Part shown: piece after piece, positions 1 through 11,102 of the stretch
Numbering within the stretch: position 1 is the stretch's first letter
Layout of the letters: each line of letters begins with the position of its first letter
Assembly: GCA_963693085.1 (NCBI GenBank)
Contig: OY856409.1
Location: 1,616,979,711-1,617,043,710, forward strand
Length of the DNA stretch: 64,000 nucleotides
DNA from: Alisma plantago-aquatica
Taxonomy: Eukaryota; Streptophyta; Magnoliopsida; Alismatales; Alismataceae
Reading direction: 5' to 3'
Program-made: the position numbers and the translations under genes
The notes under the pieces: model-generated
Seen by the model: only the letters and a program-made list of their open reading frames with translations
Told to the model about the DNA's origin: nothing
Database searches by the model: none

Positions 1-383
1 CCATTGGTTGATAGCTTCTAAAGATAATCTCATTTATAAAGAGGGTAATCCTTAAAATGCCCTTGGAAAGAAATACCTTCAAACCAAAGTGCAACTAGGC
101 GCCCCATGGTTAAAAAAACTCAATAATGGTAAGGGGATATATAAGTATTATAATTCATGTAAAAATTTACAAAGAAAACCTCCCAATTGGGTAAATTGTA
201 GAAAAGTCCAAGATGTGCATATAATTGCATAACTTGCACAAACAATATCCAAACTAGACCAAACTTAAAACTTAAGCTTGTATCATGATTTCAAAACACC
301 TCACAAGTTATATTAAGGTTTATATCACTTGATTATGGTAGTTAAGCTTGTTCAATACATTGAGAAAAGTTTGGGGCCTTACA
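1..383 (-). repeat. Terminal fragment of a diverged array-family LTR
   Basis: This stretch aligns by eye along its length with 3640-4017, the terminal part of LTR1 (shared blocks include CTCAATTGGGTAAATTGTAG and TTAAGCTTGTTCAA). It ends in GGGGCCTTACA where LTR1 ends in GGGGTCTCACA. Read on the minus strand it is therefore the 5-prime start of an LTR (TGTAAGGCCCC). It is clearly more diverged than the three LTR copies further right, so it is an older or different subfamily member. The rest of it lies left of the window. Confidence 0.7.
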
Positions 384-851
384 CTTCTAGCACGAATTTA
401 TTTACCATTGTTCCACTTAAGCGGTGGTTTTGCATTTTAGATCCTTAAATTAGCTTTCACTAAGGTATTTGTGCATAAACCCTTCCACTGGTATAATTAT
501 TGAACAAATGTTCATCAAACCACAATATATTCCACAATTTAAACATCAAGGCCAAAAAAGGATAGAAAGGAAAGGAAAAACTTGGGAAAGGATCAAAAAG
601 AGAATATGTCCAAGTTTCAGTATGTTACATCACTCCACCCCTTATAAAGGATTTTGTCCTTGAAATCAAAACATACATTTAAAAGCAAAACAAATATTCA
701 CCACCCCTTAAAGGGCCATCTTATAAAGTCAAACTACTCGTTAGATACAAAAGGTTCCACTACACTTCCTTACATCCAACTACATAAGCATCATGCAAAA
801 AGGAAACATAACTTGTAAAGACTAACTATGGAACTATAGGTGAATTAAGGC
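384..851 (-). repeat. LTR edge and polypurine-tract fragment of another gypsy-type element
   Basis: No gene is seen. On the minus strand 630-672 reads as a gypsy polypurine-tract region (GATTTCAAGGACAAAATCC, then AAGGGGTGGAG) directly followed at 629 by TGTAACATAC, a typical LTR start. So 384-629 is probably the start of a different minus-strand LTR and 630-851 its internal flank. The 64-residue open frame at 469-663 has no recognisable feature and is not called. The junction with LTR1 falls near 851. Confidence 0.4.
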
Positions 852-3800
852 ATAGGGCACTACATGATTAGAGTTGCACTTGATTAGTTATGCCAATTGG
901 GTGAATTAAGGTTGCATAAAACAAGTGGACATACAAACCCTAATTCACTTCTAGAAAGTATATAAACATCACAACTTTGAAAGATATAAATTGTGTGAAA
1001 CATAATTTCTCATATCGTCATCACATGGTACTATTCACTTGCCATTCATGAGACTACACTAGTCATCATACTATCACAAGATAAAAATCCTTTTCACAAT
1101 ATCACAAGGTATCAACCCTTATCAACACAAGAGGATTACACCTCATTCAGGGCTCAACCATGCCCAAAGGTGATTAATACCATCATACTATTCCCTGCAA
1201 GATCATCATTATCATTCCATGCCTTATAGCAAGGCTCAACAACATCACTTACATATAATACACCAGATCAGCACAATATTGCATTAGTGAGCTAGGAGAT
1301 ATTCATAAACCATCATGGAAGGGTTATATTAGCATTAAGAATATTCCTTTATTACATCAACATGCAAGGAATCTAGATATGATTAACTCTCATCATATTC
1401 ATAATGCACATATTTAGCATAAGAAAGTATCAACCATGTGGCTATGATAACCATCAATTAACACATTATGGTTATGATCATATTAAGGAGGTTACTTAAC
1501 CATCATGCCATCATATAATAAGGTTAAACATGAATACTCATCTTTATCTATTTGCATTAGAGTTAGGTTCAACAAGATAAATTATATTAATATTACTAAT
1601 CAACACGCATACCCAAACCCTAACTCACGACATCCCCATTGGATCATGAATGCATAAGGTGAAGCATCACCATAACATTTGATATTATTCTCAAGTATGA
1701 ACACACACATAAATCAAGTTGTAACCATCGGGTTATAACATACTAAGGTTTCAACAACAATAAGAGAGTACTCCATTATTGTATTAATCATTGAAGGACT
1801 ATTCATATCCAATTACCATCATTTAGTTATATTAAATCTTGGTATAATAGGATATACCTCATTAGGGTTACATATCAACACAATATGGTTATCATCCCTT
1901 CTATTCATATGAGTAAATAGGTAAGACTACCTTATCAAGGGCAACCCTCCATTTGTTCCATCATCTTTCAAACCATATCACCATACCACTATGTCACCTG
2001 GATCCATTAGATGTTCAAAAGGCAAGACCATTGGATTTTTACATGAGTAAACACCTTGGATAAACCACCTATGAATTCCTTGAGTTGTGCTCTATAAAGA
2101 GTCACCATTTAACCCTAGACATCCCTTGATCAACAACATTAAAAGTACCATTGAGAGTAGGGTAAAACCACAAGTAATTGTTTATTTAAAACAAGTTGTC
2201 AATAAATGAGCTTCTTAAGTTGATCTCATAAAGGAAAACATATAAATCACTTTATTAGGACCAACATATTACATTTAGGCATCATTTCAATTTATTGGAA
2301 GAAGAAACATTAGATCTTAACCATTAGGTCAAGTTCATATATTAAAACCATCAATTGGAGTATAGGTCCGACCATTGCATTAAATAACCCAAGAAACCAT
2401 TAGTTTAAGGCTTGATTGATGCTACAACTACATGCTTAACTCACCATAGGTAGTGGAGACCTTATCCACCATCACTAGTGACTATTAAGTCTCCATAGGT
2501 TGTTAGATCAGAACTATATTTATTAATCACCATCAAATATCAAGCTAATGTCACCATTGATTGATAGCATCATTAGGGTATTTAGTTGTTGATCATTAAG
2601 CTTATAATTAGGCCAAAACATGACCTAAGGGGTGAAAATCAGTTGACACCCTTGGTAACCACCATCAGTTGTCATGAAGACAACACCATAGGGTTGTTGC
2701 AATGGTACCATCATTGGGTCATGGGTTTATAGAAGAAATCAGCTTAAAACCCTAAAATTGACCATTGGTTGATAGGTGCTTAGCACCATAGGTTGTCAAA
2801 CCAACCTGATCCAAGTCATATTATACCTTAGGAAGAAAGTACACATGAATAGAGGTTCATATAGAACTGAAATCAGAATAGGAGACATTATAAAAATTGA
2901 AATCCAAGTCAAGCATAGTTTTTAGTGCATGGATCATCATTTTCAAGCAAGAACATGAGCTAGCAAGCTTATGGTAAGCAATAAATGTGGAGCAAGTTAG
3001 AAAACTTGCCTATTATGAGAATATGAAATCCAAAATATAAGAAAACTCGATCAGGTAGGGTATAAAATCCAAGCATAAGTTGTGAACTCGTCCATCTAGC
3101 ACCTTTCTTCGTCAAATGAGCAAACCCTAAGCATAAGGAGCAAGAAAGGTAAGGTTTTAGAGCTTTAGAGCATTTTCTACCATGGAATAGAAAGGTTCCG
3201 ACCTGGAGATAGGTAGGAGGAAGGATAAAAAGAAATAAATGGAGTAAAGAAAGGAATTCTTACTCTTTTAGGTCAAGATCAATAGAAGAAAGCTTTTTAA
3301 ACCCTAAAAGGAAGTCAATTGCAACCCTAGAGCTTTTTCCCAAGAAGATCCCCACTTTCTTATTCCTTGGATAGGAAATTCACAGAAACACAGAGGGAGA
3401 ATGAGGCTTGTAGAAGGAGGGAAGTGGTGGAGAGAAAATGGCTCGTTTGGGTGCTTAGGGATAAGTATATGAAACTTTAAGATAATGAAAAAGAAAACGT
3501 TGAAGTTCTAGTATCTTTCCAAGTGTCCATGGCCTTAAACTATTAAGATTATACAAGAACACACACAAGAAGCTCCCCTACCATCCATATAGACCTTCTT
3601 AGCTTTACGTTGTCGAATTTCCAATCCAATCAAATAATTCATTAGTTGATAGCTACTAAAGGTAGCTCATCCATGAAGGGGTAAACCCTAAAATACCCTT
3701 GAGGAAAACACCTTCAAACCAAGGTATAAATAGGATCCCCATGGATCAAAAAGTTCAATAATGATGATATAATATCCAAAAAACATAATTCAAGTGATAA

Positions 3801-4017
3801 ATTGCAAATAAAACCTCTCAATTGGGTAAATTGTAGAAAAGTCCAAAATGTGCATAAAATTGCACGACTTGCTGGAACAGTGTCCAAATTGGACAAATTT
3901 GAAACTTAAGCTTGTATTATGATTTCAAAGCATATCACAAGTTAGATTAGGGTTATAAGAATTCAATTATGATAATTAAGCTTGTTCAAAACTTTAAGTA
4001 AGGTTAGGGGTCTCACA
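852..4017 (-). repeat. LTR1 of the array, truncated by about 1.7 kb
   Basis: It aligns with 17376-18911 plus 32301-33871 and with 38047-39992 plus 43513-44720. The part equal to 15658-17375 of LTR2 is missing, so one end is truncated at about 852. The other end is the canonical GGGGTCTCACA at 4007-4017. It contains no insertion and so serves as the empty-site reference: CCATA at 2444-2448 and CAAAC at 2797-2801 are the target sites used in LTR2 and LTR3. No coding potential. Confidence 0.75.
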
Positions 4018-4076
4018 ACCATAAACCCCTAACATGAATTTCACCCCTGAAATCCAAGGTACACATAGATGGACAT
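4018..4076 (-). mobile_element. Array internal region 1, PPT-side piece
   Basis: This 59-bp piece matches 33872-33930. On the minus strand it reads GGATTTCAGGGGTGAAATTC, then TTAGGGGTTTATGGT, then the LTR start TGTGAGACC, a degenerate version of the GATTTCGAGGACGAAATC block that precedes the 3-prime LTR in many Ty3/gypsy elements. It is cut off at 4076 by the insertion of copia element 1; the internal region resumes at 13276. Confidence 0.7.
4072..4076. repeat. Target-site duplication, left of copia element 1 (GACAT)
   Basis: GACAT abuts the element start TGTTGG. The uninterrupted sister copy has GACAC at 33926-33930 and the right flank has AACAC at 13276-13280. Each copy differs from the empty site by a single transition, as expected after decay of a 5-bp duplication. 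Confidence 0.65.
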
Positions 4077-6291
4077 TGTTGGTTTTTAGAGGAGACAGAG
4101 AAGGCAGCAGAAACAAAAAAATTTCTTCTCCCAAGCCCAGAATAAAGGAATCATGTCAACGTCTATACAATAGGAAGGATGGTTTGTAGAGGCGTACCTT
4201 ATCCCGAGGCTTGCTCGGCGACATTACCTCACGGCTTGCATGATCTTCACCTCCAGTTTAGACAGTGTTTGTGCAGCTCCTGGTCTCACCAGGACTGTCG
4301 GGATTGACAGTTGTCCTCTGAGCAGTAGAAGTCTCCCGCCTCTGCATTAGTCCACACGAACCACCTGGAACTCCGATCGCCTTATCGCGCAAGGCACTGG
4401 AAGGAGTCGTACCCTCCTATCAGTGTACTAGTCACCGACACACTCTCCTGCCACCAATCGCTTTTCTGTAGTTGTCTTTCCCTTGATGTGCCTCCCTTAT
4501 CGGGTAGCACTTGCTCGGGCTCTCCTGGTTACCACAATCAGAGAGAATGACAACTTTACAGAGCAATTGGTGTTCTGAGTTGTACTTTGAGAAGCCCACA
4601 ATACCCCTATATATATAGGAGGGTCATGGGACAAGGTTCTCTACCTCGGGCAATGTGGGATTAAAGTAGGAGTAGAAGGATTCGAGATTTTCCACAAAAC
4701 AACCAACTGTGTCATATGAAACAATCGTTTCAAGCATGAGGTCAATTGGGGACCTGAACCGGTCGGTTGGGGCACCTGAGCCGATCAGTTCACTTCTGAA
4801 ATGATTGTTCATTGCCCTGGTCAGTTCCCAATTGACTTTTCCTCTTTCATTTCAAATTGATCCAAATACCAATCCTTGTTCCAATCAAATTGAACAAGTG
4901 AAACGAAAAGAAATTTCTCACCAACCTGAATTTCCCAACTTGCTCGTTTGGACCTATTGAGCTGATCGGTTCAACCCTTGAACCGGTCATCTCAACTTGT
5001 CCTGAGCCGATCAGTTCATCACATGAGCCGATTGGTTCACCAAGATGAGTCGATCAGTTCATCACATGAGCCGATCGGTTCATCACATGAGCCGATCGGT
5101 TGGAAGTGCAGACTGTGCAAAATCAGTCAATTGCAGTTTCAATCAATCTGATACTCTAATCAATCAGTCCAACACCTTGAACACTATTATATTGAGCTAT
5201 CAATTGATTGAGTGTTTAATTGAACTACTAAACTACTTTAGCGATCAATATAAACATCGTTTGTGGATAAACTCCTCTTCTAGGTTAAATCCTAGGTGTG
5301 TGACCCTGCAGGACCATTTCACGTTGGCAGTGAAAGTCCATAACACTTATGACTTCACAAGAAAAGAGTGGTGCCTAGTCACACATCAGTGCTACCCAAG
5401 TGAAATAGAAAGTTGGAGAACAACTTTCAATCCTACAATCCGTGAATGGTGTTACAGCGAATGTATAATTCCTTTGTCACTAATGTCCTGAATGAACTCA
5501 AGGAATCGTACAATCATCCTTTCAACGTTCATCCATTTCCTTGATCTCAGAGCAGATTGGGTGAGATGTGTGTGACATCAATATCACATATTGATTCACA
5601 CATGCATGTGCATGCCTTTCTCAATCCTACTCATCAAGTGGCCATGGACATCAAACTCCATTAGGAGGGATAAATCCCATATCTATCACTCGCCCCTAAA
5701 AAGCCCCATGTGTCAAAGTCAGCCAATCATCACCTTTATAACAACCCATGTTTTAGGACTGCGTTTGATGATGTCAAAGTGTACCCAACGACATGTGTTG
5801 AGTGTAGTGATTTCAAGTCGAAGAATCACACTCACCACCATCACTGTGAGAGCTAACTGTGACTACCAGATCATGGTTCCATGTGTCACTCTCATAGTGG
5901 GTCTGTCTGGTACACTTGTTCTCTAACAAGTACATATGTGCTAGGTTTGATATCATTATATCATGACTAATGAGATTCTATCATCAACCAAAACACAATC
6001 TAGTCTTTAGTGTTGTTTACGTCTATGGTTATTTCCACAATAACAACCGACTAGGGACTAAACAAGAATGTATACTATTAACATTCGTATGATCTCATTA
6101 TTTAGGTCCTGAACCTAAAAGCATATGTTATTGAGTAAAACAATTCTCTAGACATCTATCATGTTAAACTATCATCTCAGAAACAGTTAAAACATATAGA
6201 TTATAAATTGCCTTTATTATTATTCAAATTATTTACAAAGTATACCATTACAATCATCACATGACTTGCTCTATGGGCATACACACCAACA
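4077..6291 (-). repeat. Copia element 1, left LTR (3-prime LTR of the element)
   Basis: Direct repeat of 11103-13275, 2215 bp, starting TGTTGGTTTTTAGAGG and ending ACACACCAACA. It carries a CCTATATATAGGGG-type TATA segment near 4605-4620 and many copies of a palindromic AACCGATCGGTT-like motif at 4740-5105, including three near-tandem 21-bp units at 5045-5107. The open frames at 5045-5491 and 5591-5926 recur in the other LTR only because the DNA is repeated; they carry no known domain and are not called genes. Confidence 0.9.
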
Positions 6292-6302
6292 GACTCCCAC
6301 TT
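6292..6302 (-). promoter_or_regulatory. Polypurine tract of copia element 1
   Basis: The minus strand reads AAGTGGGAGTC directly before the LTR start TGTTGG, the purine-rich primer for plus-strand synthesis. The pol stop codon (minus-strand TAA at 6307-6309) lies just upstream, the usual compact copia arrangement. Confidence 0.75.
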
Positions 6303-6306
6303 GCAC

Positions 6307-6840
6307 TTAGAGCCAGTCACCTAGGAACCTCAATCCTTGTGACCTAGCATGACCATCATGCTTATGCTGAGAAAGGGCCTTCGTTAGTGGATCAGCTATG
6401 TTGTCTTTAGTTGGTACTTTGCAAATCTTCACATCTCCTCACTGTATGATCTCTCATATGAGATGGAAGCGCAGCAGTATGTGCTTGGACTGCTGATGTG
6501 ATTTGGGCTCCTTAGATTAAGCAATATCTTCATTATTGTCACAATAAAGCTCAATTGCATCACAGCTACTGGGAACTACACCAAGTTTAGTGATGAACTT
6601 CCTGATCCACACATATTCCTTTGTTGCATGTGAAGTAGCAATATACTCGGCCTCTGTAGTAGAATCGGAAACTATTTCTTGCTTGGAACTCTTCCAGCTC
6701 ACAGCTCCATTGTTTAGGAAAAATACAAATCCTGATTGTGTTCTGTAATCATCTTTGTCAGTTTGGAAGCTTGCATCGGTGTAACCTCTTACAACTAGTT
6801 CTTCCTCACCGCCGTATATAAGGAACTGATCCTTAGTCCT
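6307..6840 (-). pseudogene. Copia RNase H domain, broken
   Basis: The end of the Pol polyprotein. At 6517-6702 the minus strand encodes copia RNase H landmarks: a TEAEYIA motif carrying the catalytic Glu and a CDNN motif carrying the next Asp. Past a stop at 6514-6516 the frame continues as the C-terminal tail (IADPLTKAL at about 6375-6400) and ends at a natural stop at 6307. At least three in-frame stops interrupt 6307-6516. RNase H would remove the RNA strand of the replication hybrid. Non-functional as it stands. Confidence 0.85.
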
Positions 6841-8007
6841 TCACAAGTACTTGAGGATATTCTTTACGGTTGTCCAGTGAGCATCCCCGGGATCTGACTG
6901 GTACATGCTCATCATGTTGAGGGCATACGAGACATTTGGGTGTATGCACAACATAGCGTACATGATGGATCTGATGGCTGATGCATATGGGATCCCATTC
7001 ATACGCTCCCTCTCTTCACAAGATTGGGGACATTGAGCTCTAGAGATGGTGACTCCATGTATCATGGGGATGTTGCCTCTCTTTGAGTTCTCCATGTTGA
7101 ACCGCTTCAGCACTTTATCAATGTATGCGCTTTGACTTAGTCTGAGAAGCCTTTTAGATCTATCTCTATAGATCTTAATACCTAGAATGTAGGATGCTTC
7201 TCCTAAGTCCTTCATTGAGAAAGTATTCCCAAGTCAAGTCTTTACCTTCTCTAAGGTTGTGACATCATTCCCCATCAATAGTATGTTATCCACATACAAT
7301 ATGAGGAATGTGGTCGTGCTCCCACTAACCATCTTGTACACATAAGGTTCATCTTCATTTTTAATAAAGCCAAACACTTTGACTTCCTCATCAAATCGAA
7401 GATTCCAACTCCGAGATGCTTGCTTCAATCCATAGATTGATCTTTGTAGCTAACAGACTTTATTGGCATTCTTTGGATATACAAAACCTTCAGGTTGTGT
7501 CATGTACACATCCTCATTTATATTCCCATTAAGGAATGTGGTTTTAACATCAATTTGCCAAATCTCATAGTCATAGTAAGCCGCAATAGCAAGCATGATC
7601 CTGATGGACTTAATCATGGCAACTGGAGAAAAAGTTTCATCATAGTCAACACCTTGAACTTTTCGGAAACCCTTTGCAACCAATCTACCTTTATAAGTTT
7701 GCACATTACTATCCATGTCGGTCTTCTTCTTGAAGACCCACTTGCACCCTATGGGTTTTACCCCTTCAGGTGGTTCCACCAAAGTCCATACTTTGTTGGA
7801 GTACATGGATTCCATCTCAGATTTCATGCCCTCAAGCCATTTCTCAGAATCTGGTCCCTCCATAGCCTCTAGATAGGTAGTTGGATCATCATCTATGATC
7901 AACTCACCGCCTTCCTGAGTCACAAGGTATCCAAACCTCTCAGGTTCAAGGTTTGTCCTACTAGATCTACGAGGTCCTTGTATTACTTGAGGAGACTGAG
8001 ATTCCAC
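6841..8007 (-). pseudogene. Copia reverse transcriptase, broken, YVDN active site
   Basis: Three consecutive minus-strand segments make up the copia RT. 7450-8007 holds the N-terminal part (WKWVFK-like GCKWVFKKK, then RLVAKGF, FSPVA and the first catalytic Asp in IDVKTTFLNG). 7234-7428 holds the palm with LYVDNILL. 6841-7215 holds the MKDLGEASYILGI connection and thumb. Copia RTs normally read YVDD; here the codon at 7285-7287 is AAC (Asn), one G-to-A change from GAC, which removes a catalytic metal ligand. Frame breaks occur near 7440 and 7220. Confidence 0.88.
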
Positions 8008-8061
8008 AACACCTTGTGAATCTCTATCTTCCTCTTGTACATCTACTGGTTCAATGTTTTC

Positions 8062-9024
8062 TTACTGGGCTTGAATCTCTTCAATCTCTATTTTCCCCCC
8101 ATTGTTTCCTCTGGAAATAAATTCCTTTTCTAGGAACACAAATGTCCTAGCAACAAACACTTTGTTGTCAGTAGGGTGGTATAAATAATATCTCCTCGTT
8201 TCCTTGGGGTATCCAACAAAATAACATTTACCAGACTTGGGTCCAAGCTTATCAGGAAACATTTTCCCGACGTAAGCCCTACAACCCCAAATCTTAACAA
8301 AATACAAATCGGTACACTTCCCATGCCATATCTCATATGGTGTCTTTTGAACCGGTTTAGATGGTACTCGGTTAAGTGTAAACGCGGCAGTTTTAAGAGC
8401 ATGACCCCAGAATGAAATTGGAAGATCAAAAAAACTCATCATTGATCGCACCATATCTAGTAAAGTGCAATTCCTTCTTTCAGACACACCATTATGCTAT
8501 GGTGTTCCAGGCGGAGTCCATTGTGATACGATACCACGGGCTCACAGAAGGTCCTCAGACTCCTAGATTAAGGATTCTCCACCTCAATCGGATCGAAGTG
8601 CTTTAATACTTTTACCAAGTTGGTTATGTACTTCATTCATGAAATCCATGAACCTTTCAAGGTTTTCTGACTTATGTTTCATCAGGTACACATAACCATA
8701 CCTATTGAAGTCATCAGTGAAGGTAATGAAGTACTGGCACCCATTTCTGGCATTAGTTCTAAAAGGCCCACATACATCAGTATGTATGAGTCCTAATAGA
8801 TCACTAGCTCTCTCACCTTTACATGAAAAGGGAGTCTTGGTCATCTTACCCAACAAACAAGATTCACATGAATCTATTGATTCATAATCAAAAGAGTCTA
8901 GATAACCATCTTTATGGAGTCTAGAGATGCGCTTCTCATTTATGTGCCCTAGACGACAATGCCAAAGATATGTTTTGTTTGAGTTGTTGAGTTTTTTGCC
9001 TTTTGGTGTTAATGTTGTATACAC
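8062..9024 (-). pseudogene. Copia integrase, broken by stop codons
   Basis: The minus-strand segment 8584-9024 begins with the HHCC zinc-binding region (HCRLGHINEKR, then CESCLLGK) and continues into the catalytic core with HTDVCGPF (first Asp) and FTDDFNRYG. 8062-8487 carries the end of the core (PISFWGHALKTAAF) and the C-terminal region ending FLEKEFISRG. Between them 8488-8583 stays recognisable but has several stops. One of them, TAG at 8497-8499, replaces the Gln of the usual TPQHNGVSER motif by one C-to-T change. The enzyme would insert element cDNA; this copy cannot make it. Confidence 0.88.
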
Positions 9025-9409
9025 TTGTCTCTAGATCTATCAAGTATAGACCATAAGACATTGGGGCACTGCCATAAAAGATCCTATCTTTTGAAATAGA
9101 ACACTTTCCATTTTTAATAAGAAATTTAAAACCATCCTTGTCCAAACAAGAGACGGAAATGATATTCCTATTTATGGCAGGTACATAATAGAAGTTCTTC
9201 AACTCTATTATTAGCCCACTAGGTAGAGTTAACTCATAGGTTCCTACGACACTGGCGGAAACTCTTGCCCCATTGGCAACACATAATTCAACCTCGCTTT
9301 TCCCCAAAGGCCTACTTCTCTTAAGATCCTTCACATTTGAACAAATGTGAGATCCACATCCGGTATCAAGTACCCATGACAAAGAAGTAGTAAAGTTAAT
9401 CTCTATCAT
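8936..9409 (-). pseudogene. Copia aspartic protease and GAG-pre-integrase region
   Basis: The minus-strand open frame starts IEINF and has WVLDTGCGSHIC at about residues 12-23, the DTG active site of retrotransposon aspartic proteases with the usual copia cysteine/histidine context. It continues through the strand ending FYYVPAINRNIISVS, the standard C-terminal part, into the linker before the integrase zinc finger. The catalytic triad is intact, but the domain is now cut off from functional gag and integrase. The last 89 bases overlap the next segment in another frame, marking a frameshift near 8940-9020. Confidence 0.85.
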
Positions 9410-9454
9410 GTATACACCAGAAGTAGAGATCTCTATCTCTCGCTTCTTCTTCCA

Positions 9455-9748
9455 TCATTCCTTCCATCCTCTCCATGTTTTGAGCGCAGAAGATTCTGAC
9501 ATTGGTTCAGTGAGAGAACCCTTCTCTCCCTCACCTTTGTCCTTAGACTTTGTTCTATTGATCTCCATCAATGAACTATCCTTCTTCTTAAGTGTATATA
9601 GAGTGGATTCAAAGGCTATCGGTATATCTGGATTGTGCAGAAAACTTCTCACAATCCCCAACCAGTTATGGAACTTATTCTCAATTAATTTTCCCATTTT
9701 AAAAGATGATTCTTTTGCCATTCTACAAGAGAAAATTGCATTTGTCAA
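9455..9748 (-). pseudogene. Copia gag remnant with internal deletion
   Basis: A 97-residue minus-strand open frame in the gag position. Residues about 18-38 (KLIENKFHNWLGIVRSFL) resemble the start of copia gag (a WxxxxR-type segment after an N-terminal leader). The second half is lysine/glutamate rich and leads straight towards the protease. A normal copia gag of roughly 300 residues with a CCHC zinc knuckle is not present: the middle of the protein and the knuckle are gone. Gag assignment rests on position and weak similarity. Confidence 0.55.
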
Positions 9749-11089
9749 AACTCCTTTTGATTTGATTTGATTTGAATAAAATTTGACAATAGTTAATCAG
9801 GCCTTCAATTAATTACCGCTCCCACTATTTTGATTCAAATTGACAGTCCTCACCATCAATTCAGAAGATTGCAGCGTACAATCTTCTAGTGGGTCAAGAT
9901 CCTAAAATCCTCTGAGTCGTGGACCAGCAAGGGCTATCACCCACAACTCAGATCTTCCAGGTAGGCAACTTTTTCCAATTGCATCATATGCAACTCTTGA
10001 AAGATGTCATATGCAACTCCTTTCCATGATCACCTCCATGCCTCAAGGTGCTAGATCTTATCTAGGTCACCTTGTTAAGTCTGACCCAAAGCCAACACAA
10101 TGAATATGCACCCTTCTAGGGAAGACCCACATATCCATCCTTCACGCTTTCACGAGATAGACGGTGCACCACGCTAGGGCGTGACCACACTTGGCCGATC
10201 AAGCTTTTCACGTGTGTCGTATTTGGAAGGCATCTAAAACTTTAATATTTAATGAGGGATTTGGTTTTTATAGGTACATATACATATCCAATCACCACAT
10301 TATAGTAAGTATCATATACATGCTATATCCCATCGAAAACATGTGAAACGATAAAAGAAATGATTATGGCCATCCTAATGTGATTCCTCGAGCTAAGAGG
10401 AATCACGATCATCTAGGTCCACATCACATGCAACATGTACAAGATGAACTCTGTGCTTCGCCGTTCTGGGTTTGATCAACTCATCTCCATGATTGATTGG
10501 CTCGCCATCAGGCCGGTCAGTTGGGTGCTACCAGCCGATTGATTGGCGCCTCCAGCCGATCAGTTCACTGGTTGTCGTGCATGTCCTCAGGTTGCCACCC
10601 GCTCATCTTGATTGCCAACTGATCGGTTCACGCCTTGAACCGATCCTCTCAGTTGTCGTCAGATGCCCTCTGTTCTTTGACATAATAGGAAATAAAATAT
10701 ATATCCTATTTTACATTTGAAAAAGGAAACCCCGAGTTACATTCGGGGGGGAGCAAAGGTAGGAAAGAAACCTCGAGTTATCTCGAGTTACATCAGGAAT
10801 AGGAGATAGGGAATCAGTGCACAGACCGAGATGCAAGCAACCACATTTAACCATACATAGACATAGGGTTTATTGGCCATAACCATGCTATACATCCACC
10901 ACAAAACTCATTTAATGGCGGCGCGTATCGAGTGCATTCACATTACATATCATATATGTATATAAGGATTTGTGGATTTAGGATTGGACATGCATAAAGC
11001 CAATTTTATTCACATCGTATGCCATAAATAAAGGCGACAAACCAAAATAGATCATATCGATAATCCTAAAGTATAGAGCAGTTGACGTG
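9749..11089 (-). other. Copia element 1, 5-prime internal non-coding stretch
   Basis: No protein is supported here. The region lies between the 5-prime LTR and the gag remnant. It has a second cluster of CGATCGGTT-like palindromes at about 10540-10660, like those in the LTR, and low-complexity segments. The longest open frames on either strand are under 80 codons and match nothing. It is longer than a usual copia leader, so part may be degraded gag or an older insertion. Confidence 0.5.
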
Positions 11090-11102
11090 GCTCTGATACC
11101 GT
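11090..11102 (-). promoter_or_regulatory. Primer-binding site of copia element 1
   Basis: The plus strand GCTCTGATACC-GT is the complement of ACGGTATCAGAGC, matching the initiator tRNA-Met site TGGTATCAGAGC apart from the first bases. It directly abuts the 5-prime LTR, which fixes the element on the minus strand. Confidence 0.8.

Noticed and set aside
5045..5491. 148-residue plus-strand frame, with a 159-residue counterpart at 11996-12475
   Set aside because: The pair is duplicated because it lies in the two LTRs of copia element 1; it is antisense to the element and has no known domain.
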